A stretch of DNA of 64,000 bases from Chytridium lagenaria (GCA_025449115.1 JAHLKC010000017.1:1-64000); one strand, 5' to 3'; shown: positions 54,059 to 64,000, numbered from the stretch's first letter. Made by a program: numbers and translations. The notes: a model not told the origin generated them from the sequence alone.

Positions 54059-57048
54059 ATGGACAACCATCAGCAGAACCAGCAAGCAGGCAACGGCCTG
54101 TCTGAGCTCAACTTTTTGGTAAGCATGCTCAACCCAGCGCCATCCTCTTTTATTCAAGAATCACCATCAATCGTAAGAGCTTTAATTGATATTGTTAATT
54201 GTTAATAAACATTCTCCTCAGAATACATCTGCCTTTGCCCTGCAAGGACACCCAACCTCCCTATCTGCTCGTCCATTCATCGGAGTAGGTCGGAGCTCAA
54301 ACGAGCAGCGCGTTACGGGGAATATTCCCCCTGCATCGGCTGCCCATTTTCAAGCACCGCAGATATCCCAACCTCGGCTACCTTCCCAACCTCAGCTACC
54401 TTCCCAACCTCGGCTACCGTCCCAACCTCAGCTACCTTCCCAACCTCGGCTACCTTCCCAACCACAAGGTGTACGTGGCATCCAGCCCTCATATTATAAT
54501 CCCCTTCATCATTCTCATCCTCTTCCTACGCCAAACTTACATCTACTCCACATGTTCGGCCCCCTCAATATGCTTTTGTTGATGGGAGACCTCTGCCTCC
54601 ACACATTCCAACCTCCCACAGCGCTAATTCTTCTAGTTATGAGATTCCGCAAGGCCTGCGGCGCGCCCCGGTGGCAAATCAGCCACCACAAACAGCCTCC
54701 TCTCTCCATTCCCCAACCACTGAGCCAAACTCCCCCCTACCTCCAAGCGTCTCCTCAGTTTCGGCGCCATCCATCCGACAAAGAATCTCCCCCTCATACT
54801 TTGAGCAATGGCATGCCACATCCACCATCCGGTCCTAATTCCCAGGGGAATTCGTACCCTTCGTTAGGCTATAGCACAGCTCAAACTACCGCCTCGTTTC
54901 TCACTTCCGGAGCTACTCTTGGTGTTGAAAATCGCCAGCCCCGACTGCCGCAAACCCCACATCCCAGCCCTTCGACATCAAATGACCATGCTCATCAAGC
55001 TCAGCAAAACCGTCCTGCCTTGAATTCAGATCGGTCAGAGGCCCCTCAGCAACAGGCATTAGATCCTACGGCAAATCATACCATTCTGCAGCGGACTTTG
55101 CACGGAAACCGTTCACCAGCTGCCTTGATGACTTCACCATCAAATCCTCCTCAAGTTGAGCCCCCGTCTTTGATCAGCGTTGAAGCAAATAATCCGCTAT
55201 CTGTCTTGGCAAATTTAGACAACACACTTGGAAGAAAACGAAAAAGGGGATTGCAAACTACTGATGTGACGTGCCTTCGTTTAATGGTATTATACTAACA
55301 TTTCTCCTAGGAACCTGGGACAAGAACTGGCAGCTTATCGAGAAAATTGACCGCTCAACAGAAGGCCATTTTAACGAAGGCGTACGAGAAAGAAAATATT
55401 CGCAATGTGAAGCCTTGCTTGCCCCGCATAGGAACGCTTTCGAGGGATCTCAATATACCTGTTCAGAGATTAAAAGTAAGATCAATTGAGTTCATGATAT
55501 TCTTTCTCATGCTTTCAGGTCTGGTTTTCAAATCATGATCGAATTACCAAAGCAGCTGAAAGGAGGGCTGCTTTAGGTGGGAGTGGGGTTGGATCCGTCG
55601 GAACAGCTGCAGGGGAAAGCTCGCGATTGGATAGTGCTGTTGTCGAGAATGGAGTCGCGATGGATGGAGACGTTTTAAGAGAAAGTTTGCCGTCCAACGG
55701 TAATCAGCAGGCTGATGGCGGAGAACCTCCTTTTTTTATAAAGGTAAATCCTTTCTCGTTCATTTTTTTTTTTTGTCCTTTTGATTGCTATCTTCTACAG
55801 GGACCCTTGTATAGCAAATTGATCATGAAGAAAGCAAGCACGTCGTTAGGATTCATTCTCTATCGGCATCAATTTTGGCAACAGTGGAGCATTAAAAGTA
55901 AAGGTATATATTCATAGTTCATTCTATTTTTCATTTACAAACAACTGCAGATAGTCAATCAGGAGATGGTCGAGACAATTTTAAACATAACGATGTCTTC
56001 AAGAATTGGAAGCGATTCTCTTTAGCGGAAAAGGATAAGTTCGAAAAGGACGCTGCAAAATTCTTGAGATGTTTAGAAAGCGAGAATTGATTCCAACTAC
56101 TGAAGACTTCGACATTATAGGACGAGAAGCTGGAAAGAGAATGAGCAAAGTCCTTGATATATATGGTAATTATGAGGTGTTTCATTCTATTAACTTTTTG
56201 TAGAGAAGGCGAATATTCCTTTTGTGGGAATGGCGTGGTTCCTTGAACGATCAAGTCAACATCGCCCCATTAAAATATATACCGCCAGTAAGTCTGCTCT
56301 AAATATAATTATGACTAAACTTATTTTTCAGCGGAATTGGGAGAGGAGGCCTTTAGAGAGATGGATGGGAAGCATGGACGATGCAAGGCATCATGGGGGA
56401 TCGTCAAAAGAGATACGACGATAACGAGAGCTTGAAACGGACACAGCGTCGCGAGCAAGCCGCCTCCGCCTCTCGACTGGTGTCAGCCGCTGTTGATGTC
56501 GAAACTAGAAGAAAGAGTATTCGCGCAAGATTTCTTCGGGCGATTAACATGATTGCGGCTCCTCGAGTTTTCACGGGAGGTTCGATGGAAGGACTTGAAG
56601 AAATCAAAGGGCCCCGTCAAAATGAGAATTGTTGGCTGAGTGAGACGGAATTAAAGGTTGGTTGAAGACGCTCTTTTTAAGAAGAGCTGGAACGACGGCG
56701 GACTTAACGGTTATCGAAAAATTCATCAACAACATTCCAATTTGGGATGGATATCGACAACATCGGGGGACAGTGATCTTTCTCAGGAACTTGTCGTAGA
56801 GGATGAGACAGGAGGGAGCGGTGACGCCGGCCTAGGAAGACGATGCCGACACTGGTTGACGTTGATGAAGCTGACGAACTGAAGACTCTGATGACGCTGA
56901 TGACGCGGGTGAAGGAGACGGCATGGACATGTTCAACGAGTCAGACGCTGAGGAAACGGACAACGAGATGGAAGATAATGGGGATGCTATAGAGGAACAA
57001 AGTGAAAATGCGGGGGAAAATGATGGAGGAAATGGGCTAGCAATATGA
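54059..57048 (+). CDS. Homeodomain plus HMG-box protein carried by the KDZ element
   Basis: Exons: 54059-54172, 54222-55265, 55311-55475, 55519-55743, 55801-55903, 55951 onward. All early introns are in phase, and the one at 55266-55310 has a perfect TACTAAC branch site. Residues about 39-386 are Pro/Gln/Ser-rich with an 18-nt coding minisatellite (LPSQPQ/R at 54364-54470) and a basic RKRKRG. Then a homeodomain: SRKLTAQQKAILTKAYEKEN, RIGTLSRDLNIPVQRLK and, across an intron, VWFSNHDRITKAAERRA (helix 3 with the WF-x-N core). After an acidic linker comes an HMG-box-like segment, TSLGFILYRHQFWQQW...FKNWKRFSLAEKDKFEKDAA, and possibly a second one (IPFVGMAWFLERSSQ...ELGEEAFREMDGK). The C-terminus is long and acidic, ending at 57048. 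One-base slips at about 56065 and about 56370. I infer a DNA-binding accessory or regulatory protein of the element. A captured host regulator is possible. Confidence 0.75.
54364..54470 (+). repeat. 18-bp coding minisatellite
   Basis: CAACCTCGGCTACCTTCC-type units in five to six tandem copies, alternating CGG/CAG (Arg/Gln), within the Pro/Gln-rich exon of the element's homeodomain gene. Confidence 0.8.
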
Positions 57049-57253
57049 TGTATTTATGTTAACATGTAATAAATATATATATTTGAACAAATAGATGCGG
57101 TCCGCTCTCCGGTGTCGTGACGGTGTGGTGTTGCTAATAAATCAGCCTCGTGTAAGATGGTTAATAGCGTTTGTTTAAGTTTTAATTAAAAAAAAGGGTG
57201 TCGCAGTCATCAGGGCATCATGACGGCATCAGGACAACATATGTGCCAGGGAC

Positions 57254-57485
57254 GACGGCGTCGATGGAGACGGAGCTGGAAATAAAAAGTTACTAATACA
57301 GATTTGCGTTTCTGTCAGTCCATTTTCAAAAAAATCTTCGGACCCACACTCACAGGAAGGAGGCTCAAATTTCGCCAAGTCCTTTGCAAGACGCAGCTCA
57401 GCTCAGAAAAATATACCTTTAAAACAACGATTTATTTTACATTTTTTTTGCCTATTTAAAAGGTGCTACAAAGTTGACACTGGTG
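57254..57485. repeat. Right terminal inverted repeat of the KDZ element
   Basis: GACGGCGTCGATGGAGAC... to ...AAAGTTGACACTGGTG, the inverted partner of 49676-49900. Confidence 0.9.
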
Positions 57486-57493
57486 GTATTTTC
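57486..57493. repeat. 8-bp target site duplication of the KDZ element, right
   Basis: GTATTTTC, identical to 49668-49675. Confidence 0.85.
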
Positions 57494-57639
57494 TTATAAC
57501 TATATAAATATACAAATATATATATATAAATTAATTAATAATAATACCTTGTTACACTTCTTTGTGTACAGCATGCGCCAAGCGCTAAGATGGTAAGTCC
57601 TTGCCTCCATACAGTATATACTCTACACTGATTCAACCG

Positions 57640-58035
57640 CGCACTCATAACGCACTCCAATGCGCATTACGCACTCAACGCGCATTTAATTGCGCATTAA
57701 GTCGTGATGAAAATGTTATTTTTTTGAACCTAAATAAACTAAGAACTGATAAAATTTAACGACTTTTTAAAAGCAGTTTCAGGGTTAGTAACATTACCAG
57801 TTACAACCTTGGTTTCTTGATAGTGGGTAAGGGTCAAAAAAGTTAAACAATTTTATATTCACCAGATAGCGCAAACTTTGATTGTTTCAAAGTGCGCGAA
57901 AAGTGCGAATATGCGTGTAAGTATTCAGGAGAAATTGGCTCTGAAGTGTATTAACGCATCTTTTTTTTTTTGACGTCAAAAAGTGCGCAATAAAATGCGA
58001 AGTGCGTATTGACTTGCGCATTGCAGTGCCATAAT
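57640..58035. repeat. Cluster of GCGCA/TGCGC motifs on both strands
   Basis: At least five GCGCA(T/C) or ACGCACT units occur at 57649-57703 (CGCGCACTC, ATGCGCATT, TTGCGCATT) and a similar number, largely in inverted orientation, at 57890-58030 (GTGCGCGAA, AAGTGCGCAATAA, GTGCGTATT, TTGCGCATTGC). A DNA stretch with no ORF, between the KDZ end and the orphan gene. It looks like a small non-autonomous element with subterminal repeats or a binding-site array. Confidence 0.5.
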
Positions 58036-58394
58036 TTACATGAAACAAGAGGTAGAAACTTAGTAAGAGGGGCAAAGCTCCACACAACTCATGTAATTAT
58101 TAGACTTAACTTTAATAGATGTACGCGGCGTTTTCCAAGCTTGGTTTTGTTTCTCCGTTATGGAGATGAACTTATCACCGCATGACGTTTCCTTTTTTAT
58201 GAAGGTATTTTAATAACTTAATTTTAACGTTAATAATTTTAATTTCAGGGCTTTCAACTTTAATCTTTGGTGTCTTTCAGCGTCTTTTTATTAATAATAC
58301 TTTCGCCATTAATATAAATTGGCACATTCTTCCCGCCAAAGATGTCTTGAATCTATATCCAACACCCCGCCTCTCCCTTTCCCTCAACTTTTTA

Positions 58395-59560
58395 ATGGGT
58401 CCAAAGAAAATTAATACTCTTGGTGCCAAACAGTGGCGTGGCAAGCATTCGTTAGCCCTTTTTCAGTACTTGAAACAAGTTGATTTGACCCCCCCTCCCA
58501 CCGGACGAGTCATTAAAGATAAAATACCAATTCTTGTCCCCTTCATGTCAAAACACCTTAAACTCAAAGATCAAGCTTATGAGCTCCAAAATGAAGGACA
58601 ATCCGGGTAAGTTTTTCTTTATTTAATGTTTCATGTTTTATTTTAATTATGATTTATTTCATTTCCTTAAGATTATGAGCCGGAAGATCTTGATGATATA
58701 GACGACGATACTGAAAATGACGATGCGGGTCCATCTTCCGCCGCCAGGCCTTCTTCAGGTCCTACGCCCAAAACTTCGTCCAACGTCATGAAACTGGGCC
58801 AGAATCCATTTGGGGTGCCACCAGGTGACGCAAGCTCGAAAAAGTCAACTACAACAGTGCCACAAGTTCGTCCTACCATACAAGAGTCAAAGAAGATGCC
58901 TCGTGCCCCTCAACCAATGCCGCCAATCAGGTCCGACGCTTTCCTGAACGCTCATCAGTATACCCGAGAGAAGATGAGGGTTCTTGATGTGCAGCAAAAC
59001 TTTATGCTGCACGAGGTTTACCGCTTCGTTCATGAGGGCATCTACTACGTTGACGTCATATTAAAGTTTGTGGCGGACCATCGGATGACAGTCAACATCA
59101 TTAATAATGGCACGCACCTAGAATACAAGATCTTCCCCCGTGACCCTGAATGCCCAAGATTTCATGGACATTTTTTTCCGACAATCCTCTTTCTGGTGTC
59201 AACAAGGCTGTGGTCGCCTACTTCCCTCAAGAATTGCATCCGGCAGCAAATGAGGAGTACACCTACATTATCCCATTACCCGAACCAGTGGAAACCACCG
59301 TTATTCAAAAGCGACAAATTTATCGCAAGGTTCTCGCACCTGCTTGGACGGACACGGAGAACTCACCAGATTCCACCGAAGGAGATTTGCCGCAATACCG
59401 ATCTATCTACCCCCAACCCAAAGCACCTACCAAGCACCTGATTTGCCAACCCGTTGCCTCTGTTATGACCTATAAGGTCAAAGGTCAGCACAATACAATG
59501 GACTTGTGGGATTGTGATGAATACGAAGAGAATGTTAAACGTCGCAGACTTACCGCTTAA
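58395..59560 (+). CDS. Unrecognised two-exon protein next to the KDZ element
   Basis: Exon 1 (58395-58606) reads MGPKKINTLGAKQWRGKHSL, ALFQYLKQVDLTPPP and VPFMSKHLKLKDQAYEL. After a GTAAGT...CCTTAAG intron exon 2 has an acidic/Ser-Pro linker (DLDDIDDDTENDD), then a folded-looking domain: RVLDVQQNFMLHEVYRFVHE, YYVDVILKFVADHRMTV, LEYKIFPRDPECPRFHG, a one-base loss in a T7 run (about 59170), HFFSDNPLSGVNKAVVAYFP, and a C-terminus ending ENVKRRRLTA. No family recognised. Its position between a KDZ element and the 60-kb direct repeat suggests a transposon-associated or lineage-specific gene. Confidence 0.55.
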
Positions 59561-60044
59561 TAAAGTTTGTCATTAGTCATTTGGACTAAATTTATTTTGT
59601 GTGGACCTAACAATTTACTTAATTCATCATAGTAAATAATACATACATATAAAGATGTAATACCTATATTTGTCAAGCCAAAAAAAAAAAACACTTTTAA
59701 TCGAACCCGCACCATTATTCGCTGACCTTCCAGAAGTCTGTATGAAGGGCGTCAGCAAAGCGATAGCGATAATAATCCGTGAAGGTCTGTGTCACACTAC
59801 AGACCCCAAATTGACGACACTTTCTTCGGACATTTTTAATAATGACAAACTCAACCCACAACAAGAAGAGACATTATCATCGCCTTCACATCATCACATC
59901 GTCGTCTAAACATCAGCACTCTGCCCAATAAATCTCCATCCAACTTCATCGCGTTATAGAACTGCGCTATGTCAGACTCCACCATGTTTTCAGTGGAGAA
60001 AAAGGAGCTGAAGGCGGTAGGTCGGTAGTCATGCAAAAGTATCG

Positions 60045-60228
60045 TGCACCGCGGGCTCCTCACGAGAAAATATAACACGGCGGAGCTACAGAGATAAATA
60101 GATTGAACGACCATATTTCATGCGATAAAAAAGAGCGTCACTTTATTACAAAGCTTATAAAAGAAAAACCTACGGTTTGCGTCAAAGCCCAAACAAAAAG
60201 ACACATGTAAACATCACTCAATTAAATG
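60045..60228. repeat. Long direct repeat, copy 2 (partner at 47,560-47,738)
   Basis: Same block order as the 47.6-kb copy with about 30 bp extra (TTACAAAGCTTATAAAAG region). It lies immediately 3' of the OST48 gene, so it probably includes that gene's 3' UTR. The other copy would then be a displaced duplicate. Confidence 0.8.
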
Positions 60229-60269
60229 AGGGCGAAAGAGAAACAGGTATTCCACATCACAAAGATCCC

Positions 60270-62089
60270 TCATGCAGTCTTCTCCTTCTTCGCTCCCTTC
60301 TTAATTGCATCCGTCACCTCCTTCGGTGCATAATACAACACCACCACACTCAACGCAAAGAACGCCACCACCATGCTAAACGCGTTCACATAGTAAGGGA
60401 ACGCAGGCGTCAAGAACCTGGGGTACCCATCATGGCGGAACGGTTGGACAGCGACCGTTTCTTTTTGAATGATCCAAGAGTACCCGTAACGACGGTAGTC
60501 TACCTTGAAGGTAAAGACGCCGTACACGTCGGGGAGACCGGAAGTGGACTTCGAAAATCCCAGAGGTGGTTGTGGTGGGGACTTGGGTGAGGTTGGCGCG
60601 GATGTAGGGGTCGAGCATGACGGCCTCGAATTGGACGTCGGGGGCGGTAAATGGGCGCCACGCGGTTTCGTGGTATTCAGAGATTTCAATACGGTAAACC
60701 TTTTATATAGTGGTTGTTAGAATAAATGTAGTTTGGCAAGATCGGCGAGAAGTATTTTATGTGTAGCTGCGTGGAAAAGAAGAACAATATTGAAGTAACA
60801 CGCCAGAGCATAAAGATATCCTACCAAATCATCCTTAATCCTGTAAGCACCGTGTTGTTGGTCCTCATTTTCACGGTGGTGGAAAGTAGAGGTGACCTTG
60901 AGAACACCCTTCTCTTGGAACACCCACTTAGAGACCTCGGTGATAAAATCAAGATTGCCCGTTAACGGATCCACTAAAACAAAGGCGAAAGAAATGTCAA
61001 TACAACGACCAGACCATAGAGAATATTGAGCATCATTATACTTACTCTGCAAGCTTAGTTCCGATAAGTTCATCAGAAAAGAGATCCGCACACCCGAAAA
61101 CACGATTCTCGCATTCTGCTAGTTTGCAAAGCTGACACAAGCGCCATTCCTCCCCCACGCAAACTTTATCCACAGGCTTCTTGCTTCCAGCCATCCAGGA
61201 ATAACTAGTAGCAGTTCCAGTCAACAACGGCACAATATGTTTGTTCCTGCCAGTCAACCTCGCTCCATTTCCCCTGTAAACAATAGGCTTTTTCACGGAT
61301 GAGACAATGCTGGAGGGCGCGACAATGCGGTCGGTGACGACAAGGGTAGGGTCGGCGGAGGTGTGGGAAAAGTCGTCTTGAACGGCGAAACCCTTTTCGT
61401 CAATCTCCACAGAATATTCGATGGCAATGTCACGGAGAGTTTCGGAGATGGTGGAGGAGCCGGTGAGGAGGACGTTGCCGCCGCGGTCCTGGAAGTCGAG
61501 GATGGTTTGAGGGTGATACCACCAAGAGCTGATGGATTGGATGCCAAGGTAAGCCAGAATCATTAGTTGGGTCCTTCTTTGTAATTACAGTAGTAAAGTA
61601 TCGTATCGCGAGAGGCCCAAATATTGCAGTGATAGTCATATAATAAATAAGAGTGGGATAAAGGAGGTTATAGACAAAAATCTGAATGTTCTTCCAAGGC
61701 ATCCATTCTTAAAGTCGAATAAAGGTACTCTGGTCACAGTATTCCAGCCCGTCCATCCCACCATGAAACAGAAAAACAGGTCATAATATACTGCAAAGAA
61801 ACCGCAACTCACATCCAGCAGAATGTGCCAAAACAAGGAGATGATCAAACAACTTCTCCTCATACTTGACGAGCACATTCTTCTCTGTCGCAGGCGAGAT
61901 GAGTAATTCAAAGCCTCTGGCCCTCAGACCGTTGAGGAAGGCAGAGTACTTTGTCTCATCTTCCAGAGAGTTGAGGACAACAAGTGTCCGCGTTCCTGCA
62001 GATGATCTGGCGAGGACAAAGGATGCGTGCATGCATAGGAGGCATGCGACGGTGACGATGAGTGCGAGGAAGGTGGTTGACGAGGCCAT
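60270..62089 (-). CDS. WBP1: Oligosaccharyltransferase 48-kDa subunit (DDOST/Wbp1)
   Basis: An ER-membrane subunit of the complex that transfers the dolichol-linked glycan to Asn in nascent proteins. Start at 62089 with a signal sequence (MASSTTFLALIVTVACLLCM). Exon 1 (62089-61813) gives RTLVVLNSLEDETKYSAFLN, RGFELLISPATEKNVLVKYE and FDHLLVLAHSAG. A 284-bp intron (61812-61529) joins in phase to SLGGIT-PQTILDFQDRGGN. Then VLLTGSSTISETLRDIA, PIVYRGNGARLTGRNKHIV, LLTGTATSYSW, FSDELIGTKLAE, VSKWVFQEKGVLKVTSTFHH, RIKDDLVGY, VYGVFTFKVDYRRYGYSW, PFRHDGYPRFLTPAFPYYVN and the C-terminal span AFSMVVAFFALSVVVLYY with a Lys-rich cytosolic tail (KKGAKKEKTA), as expected for ER retention. Slips at about 61515 and several at 61070-61170. 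Confidence 0.92.
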
Positions 62090-62181
62090 GATGAGAGGAG
62101 GCAATGGCAGCTGCTGTTTGGCGAGAGCCTTGGGTGATTGGTATAACGACAGAAAGGTCTGCTTTTTTTTCACCGCTGGCA

Positions 62182-62820
62182 AATTCTCACAAATTGGACG
62201 TCGCTGTCCTTGTTCTATGTCCTACACGGTCGACGAGCTAATAGAGCGTTGCTCAAACTTCTGCCTCGTACCATACTTTTAGCGTCATCCAAACTCCAAA
62301 CTCGACTTGACTTGTACCCTTTGACATTGCTTTTTCCCCCCCATATTTAATCTCCGTCCACCCGCCATTCAAAGTCGGTCTACTCATATCCTCTGGTTTA
62401 ATTTCAGCATTTACTAAAAGTCTAGAAGTTTGAATCTTCCCCAAACTATTTTTATACGTGTTGATGACTTTGATGCAATTTGGCCTATAATAGAGCAGTG
62501 TGATGAGATGTTCTAAGCTAATCTTTTTCTTTCATCATATGCGCCATCTCCTGCTGTTCTGCGTAGATAATGCACAGCTTAGAAGTTTCTGCATGACGCC
62601 AAGTATAATGTCATCATCAATTCATGTATGGATGTAATATCATCGACTTCATCTACTTAAAAAAATATTACAAGGGACCTGGAGATAAATACTCGAATTT
62701 GATGTAAAAAATTTGCATTCTGTACGTAGTAAACACGACACGACCAAAGAGTGTTAATTAAACCATGTTTGCGAATCACCACTTTTTTTTATTTCTAATG
62801 GCAAGTTCGGTCTTTGATCA
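62182..62820. other. Intergenic; no supported gene
   Basis: Region between the OST48 5' end and the convergent-side 3' end of the M43B gene. Only short unsupported ORFs. TATTAAA/AATTAAACC AT-rich spacer near 62650-62790. Confidence 0.45.
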
Positions 62821-62937
62821 AATGAGGTCAAGGCATAAAGCGTAAGGGTAGTAAGAAAGTGAGCCCAGTCACAAAGATCTGGAAAGCTGAGGGGTTACAA
62901 AAAAGTGGCATTGGCAACATCCAAACGATGGGATGCT

Positions 62938-63883
62938 TCAAAGACCACGGTAAAGGGAGACCTGAGCAGCAGCCCTGGTGTACTGACCAGCACTGAACTG
63001 GTTCATGCAAGAGTCGTAAGAGTAGTCCATGTAGTTGGTGATGGGGTCGTTTCCAGCAGTGGAGCAAGTGTTACGGCCAGTGGGGCATCCAGAAGCAGCG
63101 GAAGCCTCAGCGGGGGTGTCAGAAACGTAGTCACCTGACCCGGTACAGCCTCCCTGGAAGGTATGGTACAAGCCCACCCAGTGACCGACTTCGTGAGTAA
63201 GGGTGCGGCCGAGGTTGTAGTTGGTAGCAGTTCCGCCGGGGAGGGAAGAGTAGAGCATGACAACACCGTCGTCCTTGGGGTTGGAAGAGTAGGAGGAGGG
63301 GAAGGTGGCGTAGCCCAAAAGACCTGCACCACTTCCAGAAGTGAAGCCCACTGTGTACACGTTCAGGTCCTTGGCGGTTCCCTTGCGAAGAGCAGTCTTC
63401 ATGGCAGTTTGGTAGGAGGTGGAGGGGCCAGCAGAGTTGTACCAGTTGGAGTTGACGGTGCGGTCGGTCTGAAGAAAGAAAATTGGATGAGATGGGGGGT
63501 TTTTGATGATGAAAAAGTAATCCAAATTATATGATCCTCGGAGAAAGAGTACTTACGCTAACCAACACAAAGTTGTAGTTGCCTCCATAGTCAGCGTTCA
63601 ACACAGAAATCTGCTTAGCAATAGCAGAGTCCGAGACTGCACCAGCTCCGGTAGTGCTGGTGATGACATGGAAATAGACGTTCACAGTCTTGGGAGCAAG
63701 GGCGGTAAAGGAAGCGTTGAAAGCGTTGGCCTCGATGAAGGAGGAGAGTTCGGCTTCCAATTGGGGGCCGCGCACAGAGTCGAATCCAGGGGATCCGCAA
63801 CCACGGTTGGCACCAAAGAGGGTAGGGGCGGCAGAGACAGCCGCGACAAGGGCAGACAGAAGGAAGAAGACTGAACGGGCCAT
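62938..63883 (-). CDS. Secreted M43B (pappalysin/Mep1-type) metalloprotease
   Basis: Zinc metalloprotease with signal peptide ([20 protein letters not shown]) at 63883. Exon 1 63883-63557, GTAAGT...CTTCAG intron of 88 bp, exon 2 63468-62938, in phase, giving 285 residues. Key motifs: VNVYFHVI near residue 65, [18 protein letters not shown] (HExxHxxGxxH zinc site, about 63180), [10 protein letters not shown], Cys-rich [20 protein letters not shown] containing the Met-turn (NYMDY) and [10 protein letters not shown]. This is the usual compact fungal M43B length. Such enzymes degrade extracellular protein during saprotrophy or host interaction. One of the cleanest gene models in the window. Confidence 0.95.
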
Positions 63884-63975
63884 TGTTGTTGAATGCGTTT
63901 AGAGAAGATGAGGTATTGGGTGTGAAGCTGAGGACCTGCTCTGCGTGAGGCCGCCTTTAGAGGAAAGGCGGCCAT

Positions 63976-63984
63976 CCTTTTATA
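63976..63984 (-). promoter_or_regulatory. TATA box (TATAAAAGG) of the M43B protease gene
   Basis: Minus-strand TATAAAAGG 93 bp upstream of the ATG at 63883, the same distance as the TATA box of the 15480 gene and the same nonamer as before the SnoaL-like gene. Confidence 0.6.
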
Positions 63985-64000
63985 TGCCGGCACTAGCGGG

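Larger units (their letters stand above)
49676..57485 (+). mobile_element. Full-length KDZ (Kyakuja-Dileera-Zisupton) DNA transposon
   Basis: A 7.8-kb element bounded by near-identical inverted repeats of about 225-232 bp starting CACC(C)AGTGTCAACTTTG and flanked by a perfect 8-bp duplication. It carries a KDZ transposase (50028-52949) and a homeodomain/HMG-box gene (54059-57048), both on the plus strand. Apart from homopolymer lengths the two ends hardly differ, suggesting a fairly recent insertion. The empty-site sequence would read ...GATGTGTATTTTCTTATAAC.... Confidence 0.88.

Noticed and set aside
1..64000. CRISPR arrays, bacterial operons or riboswitches
   Set aside because: Spliceosomal introns and eukaryotic gene content throughout. 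No repeat-spacer pattern was seen.

Overview
The window looks like fungal nuclear DNA, probably from an early-diverging lineage such as Chytridiomycota. That placement is an inference. The direct evidence is eukaryotic: many genes are split by short introns (mostly 45-100 bp, GT-AG, some with a clear CTAAY or TACTAAC branch site). Recognisable products are XPD/Rad3, ERCC1/Rad10, an RFC small subunit, eIF5, an SRF/Mcm1-type MADS protein, OST48/Wbp1, a UCH deubiquitinase, a GH16 cell-wall enzyme and an M43B secreted metalloprotease. A Cys-rich CxHxxC...CDPCV domain, which I associate with chytrids and myxobacteria, sits behind a secreted phosphoesterase.

Layout. 1-4,700 is repeat-rich: tRNA-like B-box palindromes, two tandem 58-bp palindromes, and 19-bp, 30-bp, 166-bp and 185-bp tandem repeats. 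4,700-12,300 is a graveyard of degraded DNA transposons (DDE_1/Tigger-like, then Tc1/IS630-like) with no convincing host gene. 12,300-48,800 is the host-gene region: a uroporphyrinogen methyltransferase, two unrecognised membrane-protein loci, an arrestin-UIM-SH3 protein, XPD, a TM-SH3 protein, a phosphoesterase, UCH, RFC, an uncertain oxidoreductase, a lipase, MADS, ERCC1, eIF5, a SnoaL-like protein, GH16, an SLC35F6-like transporter and a small membrane protein. 48,950-60,200 is a second mobile block. It holds a Harbinger-like fragment, a full-length KDZ transposon (49,676-57,485) with about 225-bp inverted repeats and a perfect 8-bp target duplication, and an orphan gene beside it. 60,270-63,883 returns to host genes (OST48 and the M43B protease).

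Two protein architectures stand out. One is an arrestin fold followed by four canonical ubiquitin-interacting motifs and an SH3 domain. The other is a homeodomain plus HMG-box protein carried inside the KDZ element.

A warning for anyone using this annotation: nearly every long gene, including essential ones, carries single-base frame breaks, mostly at homopolymers. The two KDZ inverted repeats also differ mainly in homopolymer lengths. I read these as sequencing or assembly indels, so broken frames should not be taken as pseudogenes without checking. Two nucleotide-excision-repair genes (XPD and ERCC1) lie 16 kb apart; apart from this I see no sign that neighbouring genes form one pathway.
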